Origin: Neopestalotiopsis rosae
Taxonomy: Eukaryota; Ascomycota; Sordariomycetes; Amphisphaeriales; Sporocadaceae
Assembly: GCA_023078685.1 (NCBI GenBank)
Contig: JALGAS010000011.1
Coordinates: 1,073,010-1,137,009, forward strand
Direction of reading: 5' to 3'
Length of the DNA: 64,000 nt
In this document: positions 10,905 through 23,977 of the stretch, piece by piece
Layout: the number at the start of each line of letters is the position of its first letter
Numbering within the stretch: position 1 is the first letter of the stretch
Translations under genes and position numbers: made by a program
Notes under the pieces: generated by a model
What the model was told of the DNA's origin: nothing
The model's input: only the letters and a program-made list of their open reading frames with translations
The model's database searches: none

Positions 10905-11676
10905 TTTGGGATCGTCATTCGGCGTATGTTCGCCAGCAACCATGTGTATTCTACGCGGTACAACCATTTCGTATGCGTGTCCGGAATAGTACATCTGCCC
11001 CTCATCTTCAGCAGCCAATTCAACGCGGTGCATTTCTGCTTTACCAACCAGATCCATGAATAGCACCAAGTGGGATGTAATGTTTTTTTCTTCTCTTGTA
11101 CCTCTTTTAAAAGTTATGCCTCTCTTTCAACGCCTTTCCCTTCTTCCTAGATCAAAGCCATGTTGCATCATTTAAAAGGCAGAAAACAGAAAAAGGCAAA
11201 AAACAGAAGAAGAAGAGAATTCAAAGGACGAGAAGTAGGCAAAATGTGGTGCAGCGATCCAATTGAATAACCTTGATCGCACTTGTTAGTAGTACTAGTA
11301 GTAGTCGGCGCTGGAGACATTACCCCCATTACATTACCCAGTGACGGCTCTTGGCAGTAATCGTACTTTCAAATCTGTGAATTCAACAAACAGCAATCCC
11401 GATCTGAGTAATTGGTAACCGTGATCAGCAATTGGGATTCTGAATCAATGTGATTGGACTGTTGAGTGTATGCACCATTAGGTACAGCGCAGAAACCCTC
11501 GTTTCGATGATTTCTACCAATGCCCTTACATCATACCACCAGCAGCCTCAAAGAATGATCCCTGAGCGGTAATGTAGTTAAGGTACGAAAATTACGGGCA
11601 CCTACCTCCACACTTTCTGGGCGCCGGCCGATTGACTGATTGACTGAAAGATTGATTGCACACTCACGACTGCATC

Positions 11677-11684
11677 TGAGTCAT
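11677..11684 (+). promoter_or_regulatory. Gcn4/CPC1-type site TGAGTCAT
   Basis: A perfect TGAGTCAT bZIP site about 370 bp upstream of the DAHP synthase ATG. General or cross-pathway control of amino acid biosynthesis in fungi (Gcn4, CPC1, CpcA) acts through this sequence, and aromatic pathway genes are classic targets. Occupancy is inferred. Confidence 0.55.
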
Positions 11685-12050
11685 AAGGTACCTGCTTCAG
11701 TCAAACTACTTCTTCTCTGAGACTTTCCATTCAATTGCTGTACCTCTCTCACTTGTCAAAGGTGCTATTGAGAATCCAGCAAACCGAACCGCTGTGCACT
11801 TGCCTCAGCTCATCCATAACTCATCCCCACCAGGAACCATTATTTTTTTCCACCTACCCTCCTTCCCTCTGCCCTTTCCCCTTCTTCTCTGTACAACTTC
11901 ACGAGGCACTTATCCGTTTCACCCGCCTTCCCCGTCTACGTCTTGACCTGTCCTCCTCGTCTGAGGTGTTTGATAGCATCCTTTGCTCACCATCCGGGTT
12001 TAACCATAATCCTGTATCTGCCTCATATCACGGGAAAACCACAAATCGAC

Positions 12051-13523
<1,473 letters not shown>

Positions 13524-13888
13524 TTGTTCACACGCGTATGTGCAATGTTTTTCAACGCAAGGAAAAGGGACGGCGACAGGCAAAGGCCAAAATAAAAGCA
13601 ATGATGTTTCGATGGAATGAAAGATGTATCCATGAGGGAAAATGACACGGCGTTTTGATCTCCTGTCTCATTTTGATTCAATTAAAAGATGATGAAATCA
13701 ACCTAGCAAGACAGATTTCTGTCAACGAAGCGTCTGTTCTATTCGTGTGGATGTGTTTCAAGGCTGCATGGACGATTGGCGTGCCCACGGACTGCATCGT
13801 GTTGAAAAAGACTACCTGTTCGGAGCGGTAGGAATGTCACTCGAGTATTTCTTCATCTAATTTCTTGCTGGATCATCACATATTGCCA
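13524..13888. other. Convergent intergenic region
   Basis: 3' flanks of DAHP synthase and the small membrane protein gene. Nothing else seen. Confidence 0.6.
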
Positions 13889-14517
13889 TCATCTGTCACC
13901 TGTGGTTCCGACCGGAGCGTAGCTTCCGCGGTCAGCTCTACTTGGAAGACCGATATTGCCACTTGCTGCGGCAGCCTTTTTTCCCTCCCGAAACTCCACG
14001 GCTCTCTTGACGCCGGCCCATCCTAGCAGCCCCAGCGTGCCCACTATGAAGGCCCAGACGATGATCATGTCCTTGCGCGAGTCTCGCTGGAAGCACATGG
14101 TAACCACATCCTTCTCCTCGGCGTTCTTACAGATGGGCAGATTGTAAGCTAGGCAGAAGGCGCGCGTGCACTGTGCGCATGAGCTCGAGGCTGCTCGTTT
14201 CGAAATAGACGGTGGTGGTTCGGTGGTGAAGGGGTTCAATGAGCGGAAGAGTGTTTGTGCATTGGTGGATGGGCCGGTTGGAGAAGTCGACGCCGAATCC
14301 TTAGGGCCAAGGCGCACGATTGTGCTATTCGTGAAGCAGGTGCATTTGCAAAATGTCGGAGCCGCTGTCAATATATGTCAGTGATATTGCGTTGCTGAAG
14401 AGCATCGTGCACAGCATTTTTCGTGGAGAAACAGCATGGTGGGTGATACATACATTCCGCGGCGGCCAGCGCCACCAAGGCGCCGAGGAGGAGGAGCAGG
14501 AGACGGAAGCGCATCAT
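13889..14517 (-). CDS. Small single-pass membrane protein, Cys-rich ectodomain
   Basis: Two exons (14517-14454 and 14364-13889) encode 179 residues. The N-terminal signal is MMRFRLLLLLLGALVALAAA. The lumenal or extracellular part is Cys-rich: FCKCTCFTNSTI, then CAQCTRAFCLAYNLPICK, then a Cys before QRDSRKD. One transmembrane helix follows (MIIVWAFIVGTLGLLGWAGV), then a short basic cytosolic tail. NSTI is a potential N-glycosylation site. The gene looks like a conserved fungal type I membrane protein of unknown function; I cannot name a family. It is divergent from the mL50 gene. Confidence 0.8.
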
Positions 14518-14980
14518 GATGGCGACATTTGAGTCTGAATAAGCATACGACGACGATATACTGCCTCTTAGATCAGGGCAGATGTGTTGGGGAGCATCAC
14601 CGAGAGTGAAAAGAGGTCTCACCACTATCAGAGAGTGGCAGTTAGAATAGTGACCTCCCAAGGTCGCAAGTCGCAGTGGAATGCCTCTAGCCAGAACGCT
14701 GCTGATTCAATGGATAATATAATGCGGGTACGTTTCCAGGTACCTTGGACGTACAAATCACAAGTGTGGCTCAATCGCAAGGCGTCTGGTTGTAGGCACG
14801 TTTAGCGCGACCCAAGCCACCGCGACTCAATTTGTGGGGCACGTGGGTGAGATCCCGGCAGAAAAGTTCACCTTTCTCTTGAACTCGTAGCTCTGGACCG
14901 ATGAACCATTTGCCCAGGTGGTTTCCCATTGATTGTTGCGTCACAGAAACCGATACTCTGCGCGCAATTCCCAACAGAAA
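14518..14980. other. Divergent promoter region
   Basis: 463 bp shared between the small membrane protein gene and the mL50 gene. No coding segment seen. Confidence 0.5.
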
Positions 14981-16228
14981 ATGAGGAGGATAGCGAGGTT
15001 TGGTCAGCCTTCAGCTCGGCAATGCTCAGCATCGAGACAGCTCATTGTACCTCTCTCGTCACAATGCGCCGCAGCCGGGACAGCACCCCTTACCACAGCT
15101 CGAGTCGCAACGAGGACAACGCCGGCCCGTTCTTTGCGCCTCTACTCGCAAAAGCCTTCGCTACCCCAGTCCCTCTCGGGTGAAACGACGCCCTCATTAA
15201 TAAATAACTCTGGACGAGACGAGCTGTCCCAGGGAGAGCTGGAAACTCTAGCAGGAATCTCCGAGGAAGAGCAGAGCGCATTGCAGGGTACTTTCCGACC
15301 GCCGCCAGCCCGTCACACAGCAGTATCGGCCGATCGAGTCACCGATCCTTCATATACTCCTGCTGTGTCGGCCGCAGGCCTGTCCACAGTTGGAGGCCTA
15401 GAAAACTGGTGGAACCGCCGTGAGAACTGGGCAAAGAGCGGAGACTTCAATGGTTTCAAGGCCAAGAAGAAGATCCAGGATTATCGAGTCCTAGAGACTG
15501 CTGTGCGTAGAGCAGTCATAGAAGCCGTAGTCCTCAAGAGAGCTGGCCGTGATGGCGAAATGGCTGCTACATGGCCAACTGGAACCACGGAGGAATTGGC
15601 GAGAGTCTTGGCTCTCGATGTTCAATGTGACTCCAGTGGCGAAGCTACACTTGTCGGAGATCATAGTGCCGTGGCCGAGGACCTTTCTTGGGAGGTGCAA
15701 GAGACGAGAGACACAGAGAGGCCAGCAGGCAGTGGTATTCCCATGTGCTCGACCGAAGAGGCTACAGCGTATCTCAAATCGTGGAACCCTACGTGGACAC
15801 ACATTTCCCTCGCTGATCCTTTTATCAAGTTTGCGGTAAGGCAATCTGTTCATCATGCCTTGCGATACATTTTGCTAACAAGATGCTTGCCGTTCCCTCA
15901 GATCACCAAGCGCATCTTCCAATTGACAGGCCAGCTCATCCCAGACCACAAACTTGCCGCCATTACCAATGTATCCTCTCTGCTTGCCACCTTGAGCAAA
16001 CCGCCGAAGCCCAAGACCTTGACCGAGGACATTCAAAAGCACGGCCAGCAATTGGTGCGCCTATCCAATGTCGCTTTCTCCCCTAAGCAGGTAACGCGTG
16101 GCGACAAGGCCAAAGCGAGTGGCCAGTACAAGCTCATTGAGGAGGAATTCAAGAAGAGGGATCTTCACCATGGACACCTATCTGTTCCCGCAGCACGGGA
16201 GAAGAATTGGTTCAAAGGCGAGGCTTAA
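14981..16228 (+). CDS. Mitochondrial large ribosomal subunit protein mL50
   Basis: Two exons (14981-15835 and 15902-16228) encode 393 residues. The 66-nt intron is in frame and stop-free, but has GTAAG, a GCTAACA branch point and CAG. The Arg/Ser-rich N-terminus (MRRIARFGQPSARQCSAS) is a typical mitochondrial presequence. The C-terminal half (DPFIKFAVTKRIFQLTGQLI after splicing, then IPDHKL) matches the Ribosomal_L50 type domain, including a helical segment with an acyl-carrier-like look. The protein would act in mitochondrial translation as a structural subunit of the 54S particle. The earlier in-frame ATG at 14933 is less likely because it precedes the presequence. Confidence 0.8.
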   Translation: MRRIARFGQPSARQCSASRQLIVPLSSQCAAAGTAPLTTARVATRTTPARSLRLYSQKPSLPQSLSGETTPSLINNSGRDELSQGELETLAGISEEEQSALQGTFRPPPARHTAVSADRVTDPSYTPAVSAAGLSTVGGLENWWNRRENWAKSGDFNGFKAKKKIQDYRVLETAVRRAVIEAVVLKRAGRDGEMAATWPTGTTEELARVLALDVQCDSSGEATLVGDHSAVAEDLSWEVQETRDTERPAGSGIPMCSTEEATAYLKSWNPTWTHISLADPFIKFAVRQSVHHALRYILLTRCLPFPQITKRIFQLTGQLIPDHKLAAITNVSSLLATLSKPPKPKTLTEDIQKHGQQLVRLSNVAFSPKQVTRGDKAKASGQYKLIEEEFKKRDLHHGHLSVPAAREKNWFKGEA

Positions 16229-16719
16229 AGGCGAGGCTTGAGGTGTAACCGAGAGTCGACGGGTGAACTGATGTCAAAGTGGCCCACCCACTTGAGCTTA
16301 TGTAAAATCAAAGAACTGTATAAAATAGGACATTTTACGAATTGATCAGATCACGTGTCTACAATCATGGCTATCTTCTTATTATTTTCATGCCATCAAG
16401 CTTTCACGTATCATCTTTATCGAGCTGTGAACCAATCAACAAGTTGGGTGTGACAGACCGTGCAAGTTTTGGGTGTTCATCTGAGTAAATGTACATAGTC
16501 AATCATTTGCAATTGACGAGGGGTACAACTAGTGACTGCTGAAGCGGAGCTTGTTCTGTTGTCGAAACTGGGTGTGGATCACAGCTTGTTTCAACTTCTC
16601 ATACTCAAGGGACAAATCCGCATACTTTTAGGCATCCCCTTCTTTTCCCATATTGCGCCAATTCCAGTCCTCCAGCAAAATACCTACCATCTTTATTTTT
16701 TGAACCAGACTAGTGGCGA
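16229..16719. other. Intergenic region
   Basis: Spacer between two co-oriented genes. It holds the mL50 3' flank and the promoter of the hydrolase. No gene seen. Confidence 0.6.
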
Positions 16720-17706
16720 ATGGCGAAGATGGAGTACGCGCACATCACGGCTAGCGATGGCTGTAAGCTTGCTCTTCAAACCTCGTTACCACTCAGTCCA
16801 AGCGCCACGGGAGACCCACGGTACAAGAGACTTCTTGTTCTGATACATGGCTTTTCAGGCTCATCAGCCTACTTTCAGCGCAACATACAGAGTTTATCGG
16901 CTGCAGCGTGGGTTGTGGCCGTAGATCTGAGGGGACATGGTGCGTCTGGCCGTCCCAGGGGAGGATATCATGTGGCGCGTTTAGCTGCAGACCTCAAGGA
17001 GGTCATCCACCACTTACGTTCATATGCTTCCTCTCGCGTTCCTGGAGGCGACATCAGCATCGTACCTGTTGGCTGTTCCATTGGCGCCGCTATCCTTTGG
17101 ACATACTCTGAACTCTTTGGCGATTCCGGCATCGCAGGGTACGTTTTTGTCGATCAGGCACCACTGCAGGACCGCTCCTCGTTCGATTCATGGGACCAAT
17201 CCAAAGCGCACCGTGGTTGCTTCGATGAATCGTCCATGCTGGCTGCCCAGGACGCCTGGATCTCGCAGCCGGAGAACGCCTTCAGGGGTCTAGTGAACGA
17301 TTGTCTGGGATATCGCTTTGCTCCGATCGACGGGGAAGACGTCAGTGAGAAGCGCTCAAAGGATGATGAGGTTTTCTTCACGGGCGAATCTCGCAGATGC
17401 GACACCACGTGGCTGGCTCGTCTGTTGGCAGACCACACAAGGTATGACCACCGAGAAGCCTGCGAGTTGATTGATGTCCCCGTATTGGTTTTGGCGGGAA
17501 GGAGGACTGGTTGCTTTCCTCTAGACGGAATGAAGGAGACAATTCGTAGGGTCGAGAAGGGCAGGAAAGAGAGAGGAGTCGCGGCGGGCATTGCCAAGTG
17601 GTCAGAATTTGCGAGTGGGCATTGGCTGTTCTGGGAGGATCCAGAGCGCTTCAACGCCGAAATCTCCGACTTTGCGGCAGAATGTGAGAACCTCTCCCGA
17701 CAATAA
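16720..17706 (+). CDS. Alpha/beta-hydrolase fold protein
   Basis: Single exon, 328 residues. HGFSG (43-47) is the oxyanion region and VDLRGHGASGRP (68-79) the strand-4/helix-B signature. VPVGCSIGAAI places the nucleophile at Ser120 in G-x-S-x-G. SGHWLFWEDPERF supplies His301. The segment VLVLAGRRTGCFP, where many relatives have the acidic residue of the triad, lacks an Asp; the acid may be supplied elsewhere. There is no signal peptide, so it is probably cytosolic. Substrate unknown; relatives include epoxide hydrolases, esterases and C-C hydrolases. A second ATG three codons in could be the true start. Confidence 0.85.
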   Translation: MAKMEYAHITASDGCKLALQTSLPLSPSATGDPRYKRLLVLIHGFSGSSAYFQRNIQSLSAAAWVVAVDLRGHGASGRPRGGYHVARLAADLKEVIHHLRSYASSRVPGGDISIVPVGCSIGAAILWTYSELFGDSGIAGYVFVDQAPLQDRSSFDSWDQSKAHRGCFDESSMLAAQDAWISQPENAFRGLVNDCLGYRFAPIDGEDVSEKRSKDDEVFFTGESRRCDTTWLARLLADHTRYDHREACELIDVPVLVLAGRRTGCFPLDGMKETIRRVEKGRKERGVAAGIAKWSEFASGHWLFWEDPERFNAEISDFAAECENLSRQ

Positions 17707-18544
17707 CATCATTTCATGATAGCATGAAAATTGTGTATCACTCTAGAACATTGGAATACGAGTATCTGCCACGTTTTCTCTGCTCTTCTAGACGTAATCT
17801 CTGTCAGAGGTTTTGAAAATGTTGCGTAATTCTGACCACTTCAAAAGTGTAGCCGCATGAGCTCTTGTCTCTGCCTCCAAATCGATCGAGATGCTTACAC
17901 ACCTTTCTGCAATTTGGGACTTTCATTGTGGCGCTGTTGATCATCCGCCCAACTATAATCAAAATATCTCTTCGTCCATTTTGGACGAAGATTCCCATCA
18001 ATTTCGACAATTGACTCGTCTACTTCACTCAGACTCGTGCTGATAGACTGCCCTAAAGCATATTCCGTTTTCGATATCTAGCCGTGAGATTTGAGCAGAT
18101 TGCTCTTCATAGAGTGATGAAAGCCAGTATATCGATTTGTGTTTGAGCTCACAATTGAGGCACATTGGGGAGACACATTTGAGCAGTCTTTGCTGGCCTC
18201 TAGCCGTATGCGCTCCACGACGTTTGATGCCGCTTCAGGCTTGGTCAACACGTTACACTGTTGCAAACCTTGATAGCCAAGCCAAGCGCTTGGACATGGC
18301 AGCAATTCAGACTCGAGACTTCAAATCTAAGGCCGCCTCCAGATCTGATGTGTATTGTTCCGACGTAAATGCTGAGCGGCAGATATGTGACAACCACCCA
18401 CTAAGAAGCCTGAATATTGAGCTACAGCAAAAACGACTGATGACTGAATAATCTCTCGTCAGTTATCATACCCCTGGCCAGGTAATGTCTATGGACCTGA
18501 CCGTTCCGTCGCCAATTGAATGAATTAGAGTGATATTATGGGAA
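17707..18544. other. Convergent intergenic region
   Basis: 838 bp between the ends of the hydrolase and MFS genes. Nothing recognisable. Confidence 0.6.
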
Positions 18545-20546
18545 TCATTGTTGCAGATTCGTTCCCGTGACGGTGGATGCTGTTTCCGTGTCGTGCGCGT
18601 TTTGGTTATGGTGTGTATCTCCTGGTATATGTTCTCTGTCGATAGTTGGCTCCGAGACGTCGTCATCGCGGTAGGTCATTCCAATCTTGCCTGCTGCACG
18701 ATCTCGCCTCTCTAGAAATGTGATCAGACCGATAAATGGAATCACAAGGGAACCAGTAACCAAGCTTGCAATGTAACCCCTCTCGTAATTTGGCGCATCG
18801 GTAACAGGATAAAATACAAGGGGCCACCAAGTAACGAATGCGAAATCGAACGAGTTCATAAAGCCTGTTGTGATAGCTCGGAGCTGAATGTCATGTGCGG
18901 TGACGTCGGCCATCCTGTTCGTTCATAGGTAACATTAGCCTCTTTTGTACAATCGTAATGTCGAACTAGAGAGCAGCTTTGGAATTGCGGATCAGGAGGT
19001 ATAAAGGGTATTTACCAAGAATACCACAATGCTTGAGGCGCATATGTAGTCCCGAGAAGGTAAAATGCGAAGAAATGAGCAGCATCTGTCACCGGGTCTG
19101 CTACAAGGATGGCGCTGCCAACGATGAATGTAATGCCAATGGCAACTGAAGGCTGCCATCGTGAATTTATCTTATCGGAGATGACGGAATAGACGATGGT
19201 GCCCACGATGGCTGAGGCATATATGGCCGTAGGATACGTGTTCTGCTGAACAACGGTGTAACCGCGAGAGGCCATCCACAGCGGCATTACATTATTACCA
19301 AGGCTCTGGATGCAGAGACTATAGACTATAGTTCCCAGCATCAGTACAATCTAGTGAGTCAAATATGCACGTACTTACGCATGAAAATGAATGGGAGCAA
19401 CCAGAACTGCCAGCTTAGAAGAACACGACGAAAGACCGTAAGATCCCAGTTCTGCTTTTTGAGGTTGCCGAGACGAGTGACAGCGATTTCTTTCTCTTCA
19501 GGGGACAAATACCAGGCACTCTTATGAGAAGGGAGATCTGGGATGATGAACCAGCCTGCAAGATAGGTTAGCTTGAAGACGACATATAATCAGCCTTATC
19601 AGAATATACCCAAGGCTGCAACCGGGATTGTCATCAAGGAAACGATAATAAAGACCCAGCGCCAGGCAGGCAGTCCATTTTTACCATCGAGTGACTGTAT
19701 TAAACCAGCTTGAATCCACCCGCCAGCGATAGATCCCAAATGACCAAAGCAACAAAATACCGCTGCCCTGGTGCTTAGTTCTGATCGTTTGTACCATGAG
19801 CCATAAATGAAATGTGCTCCAACGCTATGCTATATTAGCCACCTATTGACCGTCCAAAGCGAGTTGGTATCATTCAAACTCACTAGGCTATAGCCGAAAA
19901 GGCCCCTTCGAAACCATTCAAGATGAATAGCTGATAGACGTGTTGCATAACAAATGTGACCATTGTCAATACACTCCAGCCAACGTTGGCGAATACAAAG
20001 ACATATTTCGGTCGCGCCAAAGTGAGCAGTGAAGTTGAGGGGATTTGAAATACAGCATAAAAGACGAGATAGATTGTGCTCATATAGTTGAAATCTGTCA
20101 AGTCAGATTTCGGACATCGACAGACTGTTTACCAAGCATCCAAACTGACCTTTCCCTTGAAAGCCCAAGTCCTCTTTCATTCCACTGATATACGCATGAC
20201 TATAACTAGCGCGATTCACACCAAAAAGAAACCAAATCAGTGAGAAATACGGCAGGATAGTGCTGTCAAGCTTGATGACTAGAGTTCGCTCCACGGAGGA
20301 GGGTCCCCAGAGGACTGTCTTTATCTTGGAAATTGTCGACATCAAGACTGCGACAATGCTGCTTCGACGACCTTCCAGTCGCTCGTATGAGGAAGACATG
20401 CTGGATAGTCGTCCGCCGCCAGGTGCAGTGTTTTTGTTCAGACAATAAAAGAGGTGGGAGAGTTGATGTCGAGATAGTGGAGCCTTACTCGCGGCATCTA
20501 CGCTGAGCTCCATTGGTTCAAAACCAAGGTCGGAATCTAGGGACAT
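18545..20546 (-). CDS. MFS transporter, anion:cation symporter family (Liz1/Fen2/Dal5-like)
   Basis: Six exons (20546-20150, 20094-19884, 19824-19610, 19555-19379, 19325-19016, 18914-18545) encode 559 residues. The Ser-rich cytosolic N-terminus has about 80 residues. The membrane part shows ACS-family features: VKLDSTILPYFSLIWFLFGV, NRASYSHAYISGMKEDLGF, VFYAVFQIPSTSLLTLARPK, a central loop DLPSHKSAWYLSPEEKEIA and LYSLCIQSLGNNVMPLWM. The relatives Liz1 and Fen2 import pantothenate and Dal5 imports allantoate. The SGMKEDL motif points to the Liz1/Fen2 branch, but the substrate is only a suggestion. The exon 5 acceptor was chosen at 19326 because it restores the family sequence FMLYSLCIQSL. Confidence 0.88.
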
Positions 20547-23500
20547 GGTAAGCACGCGACATGGCGTGCAGATTTGGTGGGGGTGGGGTGTGTTGGCAAC
20601 GATTTGATTCGGCTAGTTATGTGCAAGGGCTGAGGTCTCAAACTGAACAGCAATATTCCCTTTCTTGGATCTTGATGATTGAGTCTCAGTTACATCTGCT
20701 GGTATCGGAAGATCTATATATCAAAATCCACATTGTGTGTTTGCCCAGGGCTTATGAGGTTAATTGCCCAGACGTTTAGGCTAGGTCGACGTACACAGCA
20801 CTGCGTGTGAGCATTTCGTGTAGTTTATGTAACCAGGCCATTGGCCACGACGCCGTCTGTCGCAAAAGCAGGAGATGGATTTCCATCATGACCAAGCCCG
20901 ACTGAGTACGATATGGAGTGTCTTGTCCCATATGTCTCGTTGATGTGCATTGCGCGCGTTGCACACAGTTAACACCACGCGGGATTGAGTAAGTCTTCTA
21001 GTATCAAAGGAATAGGCCTGTTCACGAATGCCAAGGCTGCCCTCTGAATTGCGAACATTTACGTGATAGCAAAGACGAGAGCATCTGCCAGCGGGATGAG
21101 CGAGCAAATCCCGACCATGACGGTGATTGCTTCGTTATTGCACCCCAAATGTGAAAAGCGGTGAAGCCGAGACCTAAGCTCAACTCGCGATTGACCTTGA
21201 TGTGAGTGGCGAGTGCTTCAACCGACGCACCGCCAGCGGGTACGTGTTAGATATCTCCTTCTGTTTTTGACTCTCCCTCTAACAGGTGCGAGCGACTATT
21301 CAAACCTGGTTTTGGAATCATGTCCCGCTGATCAAGCAATCAGCAACATTAAATGCGCGACGGCATTGCTGAGTCCCTGAGTAAGTAGGCACCACTGTGA
21401 CAGAAATGATATGGTGCTCCTATTAGTGTGGTATTTTGAGCTGATGTGTCAGAGTATCTGTCTATCGATGTTGTGCTTAGCGTAGGATTGAGCGTTCTCA
21501 AGTTTCTTGAGTCGCCCAAATGCTAACATTAGGTAGACTGTGATCCCAGAATCTGGATTATTTCCGCGCATCCGTCTCAGTTTGCCGCGACGCCGCGCAG
21601 GCGTTACGCCAGAGGCTGGTGCGTAAGTAGCTCGTATTATACTAGACGATGGAGAATTCGGCGGCACGTTCTGCACTAAAATGTGCAAGTTGCCGAGGTT
21701 CGAATACTCGACTAAAAAGGATTTGGATACTGTAACGTTTCACTCCAATAAAGCATCTCGCAAATCAAGCTTCCATGTCCCATCATTGATATCTTGCCAC
21801 AAACCTTTTAGTACTTCCAATAGGCGCCATGCGTCGCAAAAGCGGTGACACAATGCTGGCCCATCGCCATTGGCAGCAATGCGAATCTCGAATTAAACTG
21901 GTTGATGTTGAATGTATGAAAGGATTATTCAAATGCGAATCAGTGGCTGTTTTGGCTGCACCGTGGCTTTTTATGCTCGTAACATGTAATAAAGTATGCA
22001 CAAGCATTACTGGAGAGGTTCACGAAGGGGGCTCACAATAATTATTGGGAGCACTCAAACAACGAATATCCGCTAGAGGTAAAGGACTCTGTAGAAATGG
22101 ACAAGTATAATTCCTTTCACTAACTCAGCCCGCCCTTCCTGGGCTGCCTGGTAACTTCAATTGAATGTGCATCTGGATACCTTGCCAGTGGCCATAGCTG
22201 CGCCCTCACAAGTGTGGTCAGTTATATGGTTGGGGGGGTTCTCCTGGTTCTCCGTGCTTGGGCGCCTGCAAAGCCAGAACCCCGGTTGTTACCGTCGGCA
22301 GCTGCCGAGGAAAAATCCCTTGGGTATCCGCAATCGATGGCGTGCTTGAACCTCATCTCATCTAGAATTAAACGATGAGGTAAAGGAATTATCGTGTGGA
22401 GTAGTAGCATACGACAACATATACAGTAGTCGAGCATCGAGTTGAGTTGTATCCTGTGGCCATGAAATAACAGTAGGAAAAGGTGGCCGGCTCCTCTCTG
22501 ATAACCCCCATCAGGGCGCTGGGCATTTGAAGCCAGACACACACCTAATCCAAGCCTCTAAAAAGATTTTGGGTATTCAAATGCGAATCAATCGCCTATT
22601 GAAGCTTTGAAAGTTCAAGGGAAAAGATAATGCTTCAGAATCTTGCTTTGCAAAGACTTTTCGAGTGACATATTGCCTGTGCTAAAACACCATGCTATCA
22701 AACATCGGGAGCTTTCATAAATCATGATTCGCCTGTGCAAACGGACCGATTGGATTGACTACCGTCTAGTAAAAAGCTCGCCCCCTTTCCACTGTTGCCC
22801 ACTGTCTGTGTGCTATCCGGCCATCCCATCACCTGGGGTAGCTTGATGAGTGGAATGTTAAAGTGTAGTGTAATGGATCATACTGTGTAGTAATGTGTAA
22901 TACGTATGTACAAAGTAGGTCCTGTAGTGTCTTTAGCAGTTGCAAGTGCCGGATGTCTATACCTATAGTGGCCATGTGTCCGATGACTGACCTCGATCTG
23001 CACCGAATCTGCTCAACTGAATCAAACAAAATGCTACTACAGTAATATCATCAGCGTGAATGAACCACAAGCGAGACGGCAAACCAGCTCCAACGAGAAG
23101 GCATAATATTGCCGTGCTAGAATTTCTATAGCGCATGACCCAGAGGGGCAAGTCATCGAATGTCATCTCATAAATTATATCTCAACTTGATCAGATATAG
23201 CTCAACAAAATGTACTAGTCCGCGGTAACAATTTGTTGGCAATACAGACAAGATGCCAGAGGGATTTGCAGGACGTGCTTTTACACTATGTAATGTGTGA
23301 TCCTGCTGGCAGGTAGTATACGATACGTAGTGCAGCACAAATATGATCCGATTGGCAGCTTCATGGTCATTTGCTTCGTTTGGATGCACCCCAGAATTTG
23401 CCCGCCCCAAAGGATCCTCGCTCTGCACCGGCCTCCCTCTCCGGCATGTCATGAGTGTGGCTCGACCATAGTCTCGGGCGCTAATAAACTTTTCCTGGCG

Positions 23501-23977
23501 GCATCAGCCAACGCCGAGGCGCATTGGGCGTTGCTCAAGCTTTACGGATGTGCGGGTGTTAGATGATCCCTGCTGGTCTTGCCAGTCATTACCGTGTTTC
23601 TGCCGTTTTCTTTTCATCGGCGCTATTGCTGCGCAGATGCGGGCATATGTAGTAGGTGCTACAGAATGAACCGAGATTTGCACGACTCGTCATGCGTCGA
23701 CTTTGTGGACTACCTACCTGGTAGCTGCTCTTCGAATCCACGAATGGAGAAGTTGTTATGGATCATGCAAAAACAAGCCCGGTTGACAAAACAAGTTACC
23801 GTATCTGAGATCTAGGTCCAGGGTCTCTCTCAATCGTCGCCCATAGTCAGACCCGTATAACCCACTGCATGTAGTCCGCATAATAAAACCGTCTTTCGAC
23901 CCCATACTACCTCGGCGTGGTCCTCCCACCTCTTTTCTCTTACAACCATTTGGCTAATGTGTCACTGATTTGTCAAG
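20547..23977. other. Gene-poor divergent intergenic region
   Basis: 3.4 kb between two transporter genes pointing away from each other. ORFs are short and fragmented. A TACCTACCTGGTA element lies at about 23711-23723. I see no gene, tRNA or transposon; a tRNA-like B box near 21694 lacks a matching acceptor stem. Confidence 0.5.

Larger units (their letters stand above)
9783..12050. other. Intergenic region upstream of DAHP synthase
   Basis: 2.3 kb between divergently transcribed genes. It contains a T29 tract (10871-10899), a tandem ATTGACTG element (11631-11646), a Gcn4/CPC1-type site at 11677 and a CT-rich stretch at 11810-11950 that is probably the DAHP synthase leader. No supported ORF. 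Confidence 0.6.

Noticed and set aside
21600..21715. Possible tRNA: TAGCTCG and GAGGTTCGAATACTCG resemble A and B boxes
   Set aside because: No acceptor stem matches the bases after the T arm, the T stem has a mismatch, and there is no proper anticodon arm.
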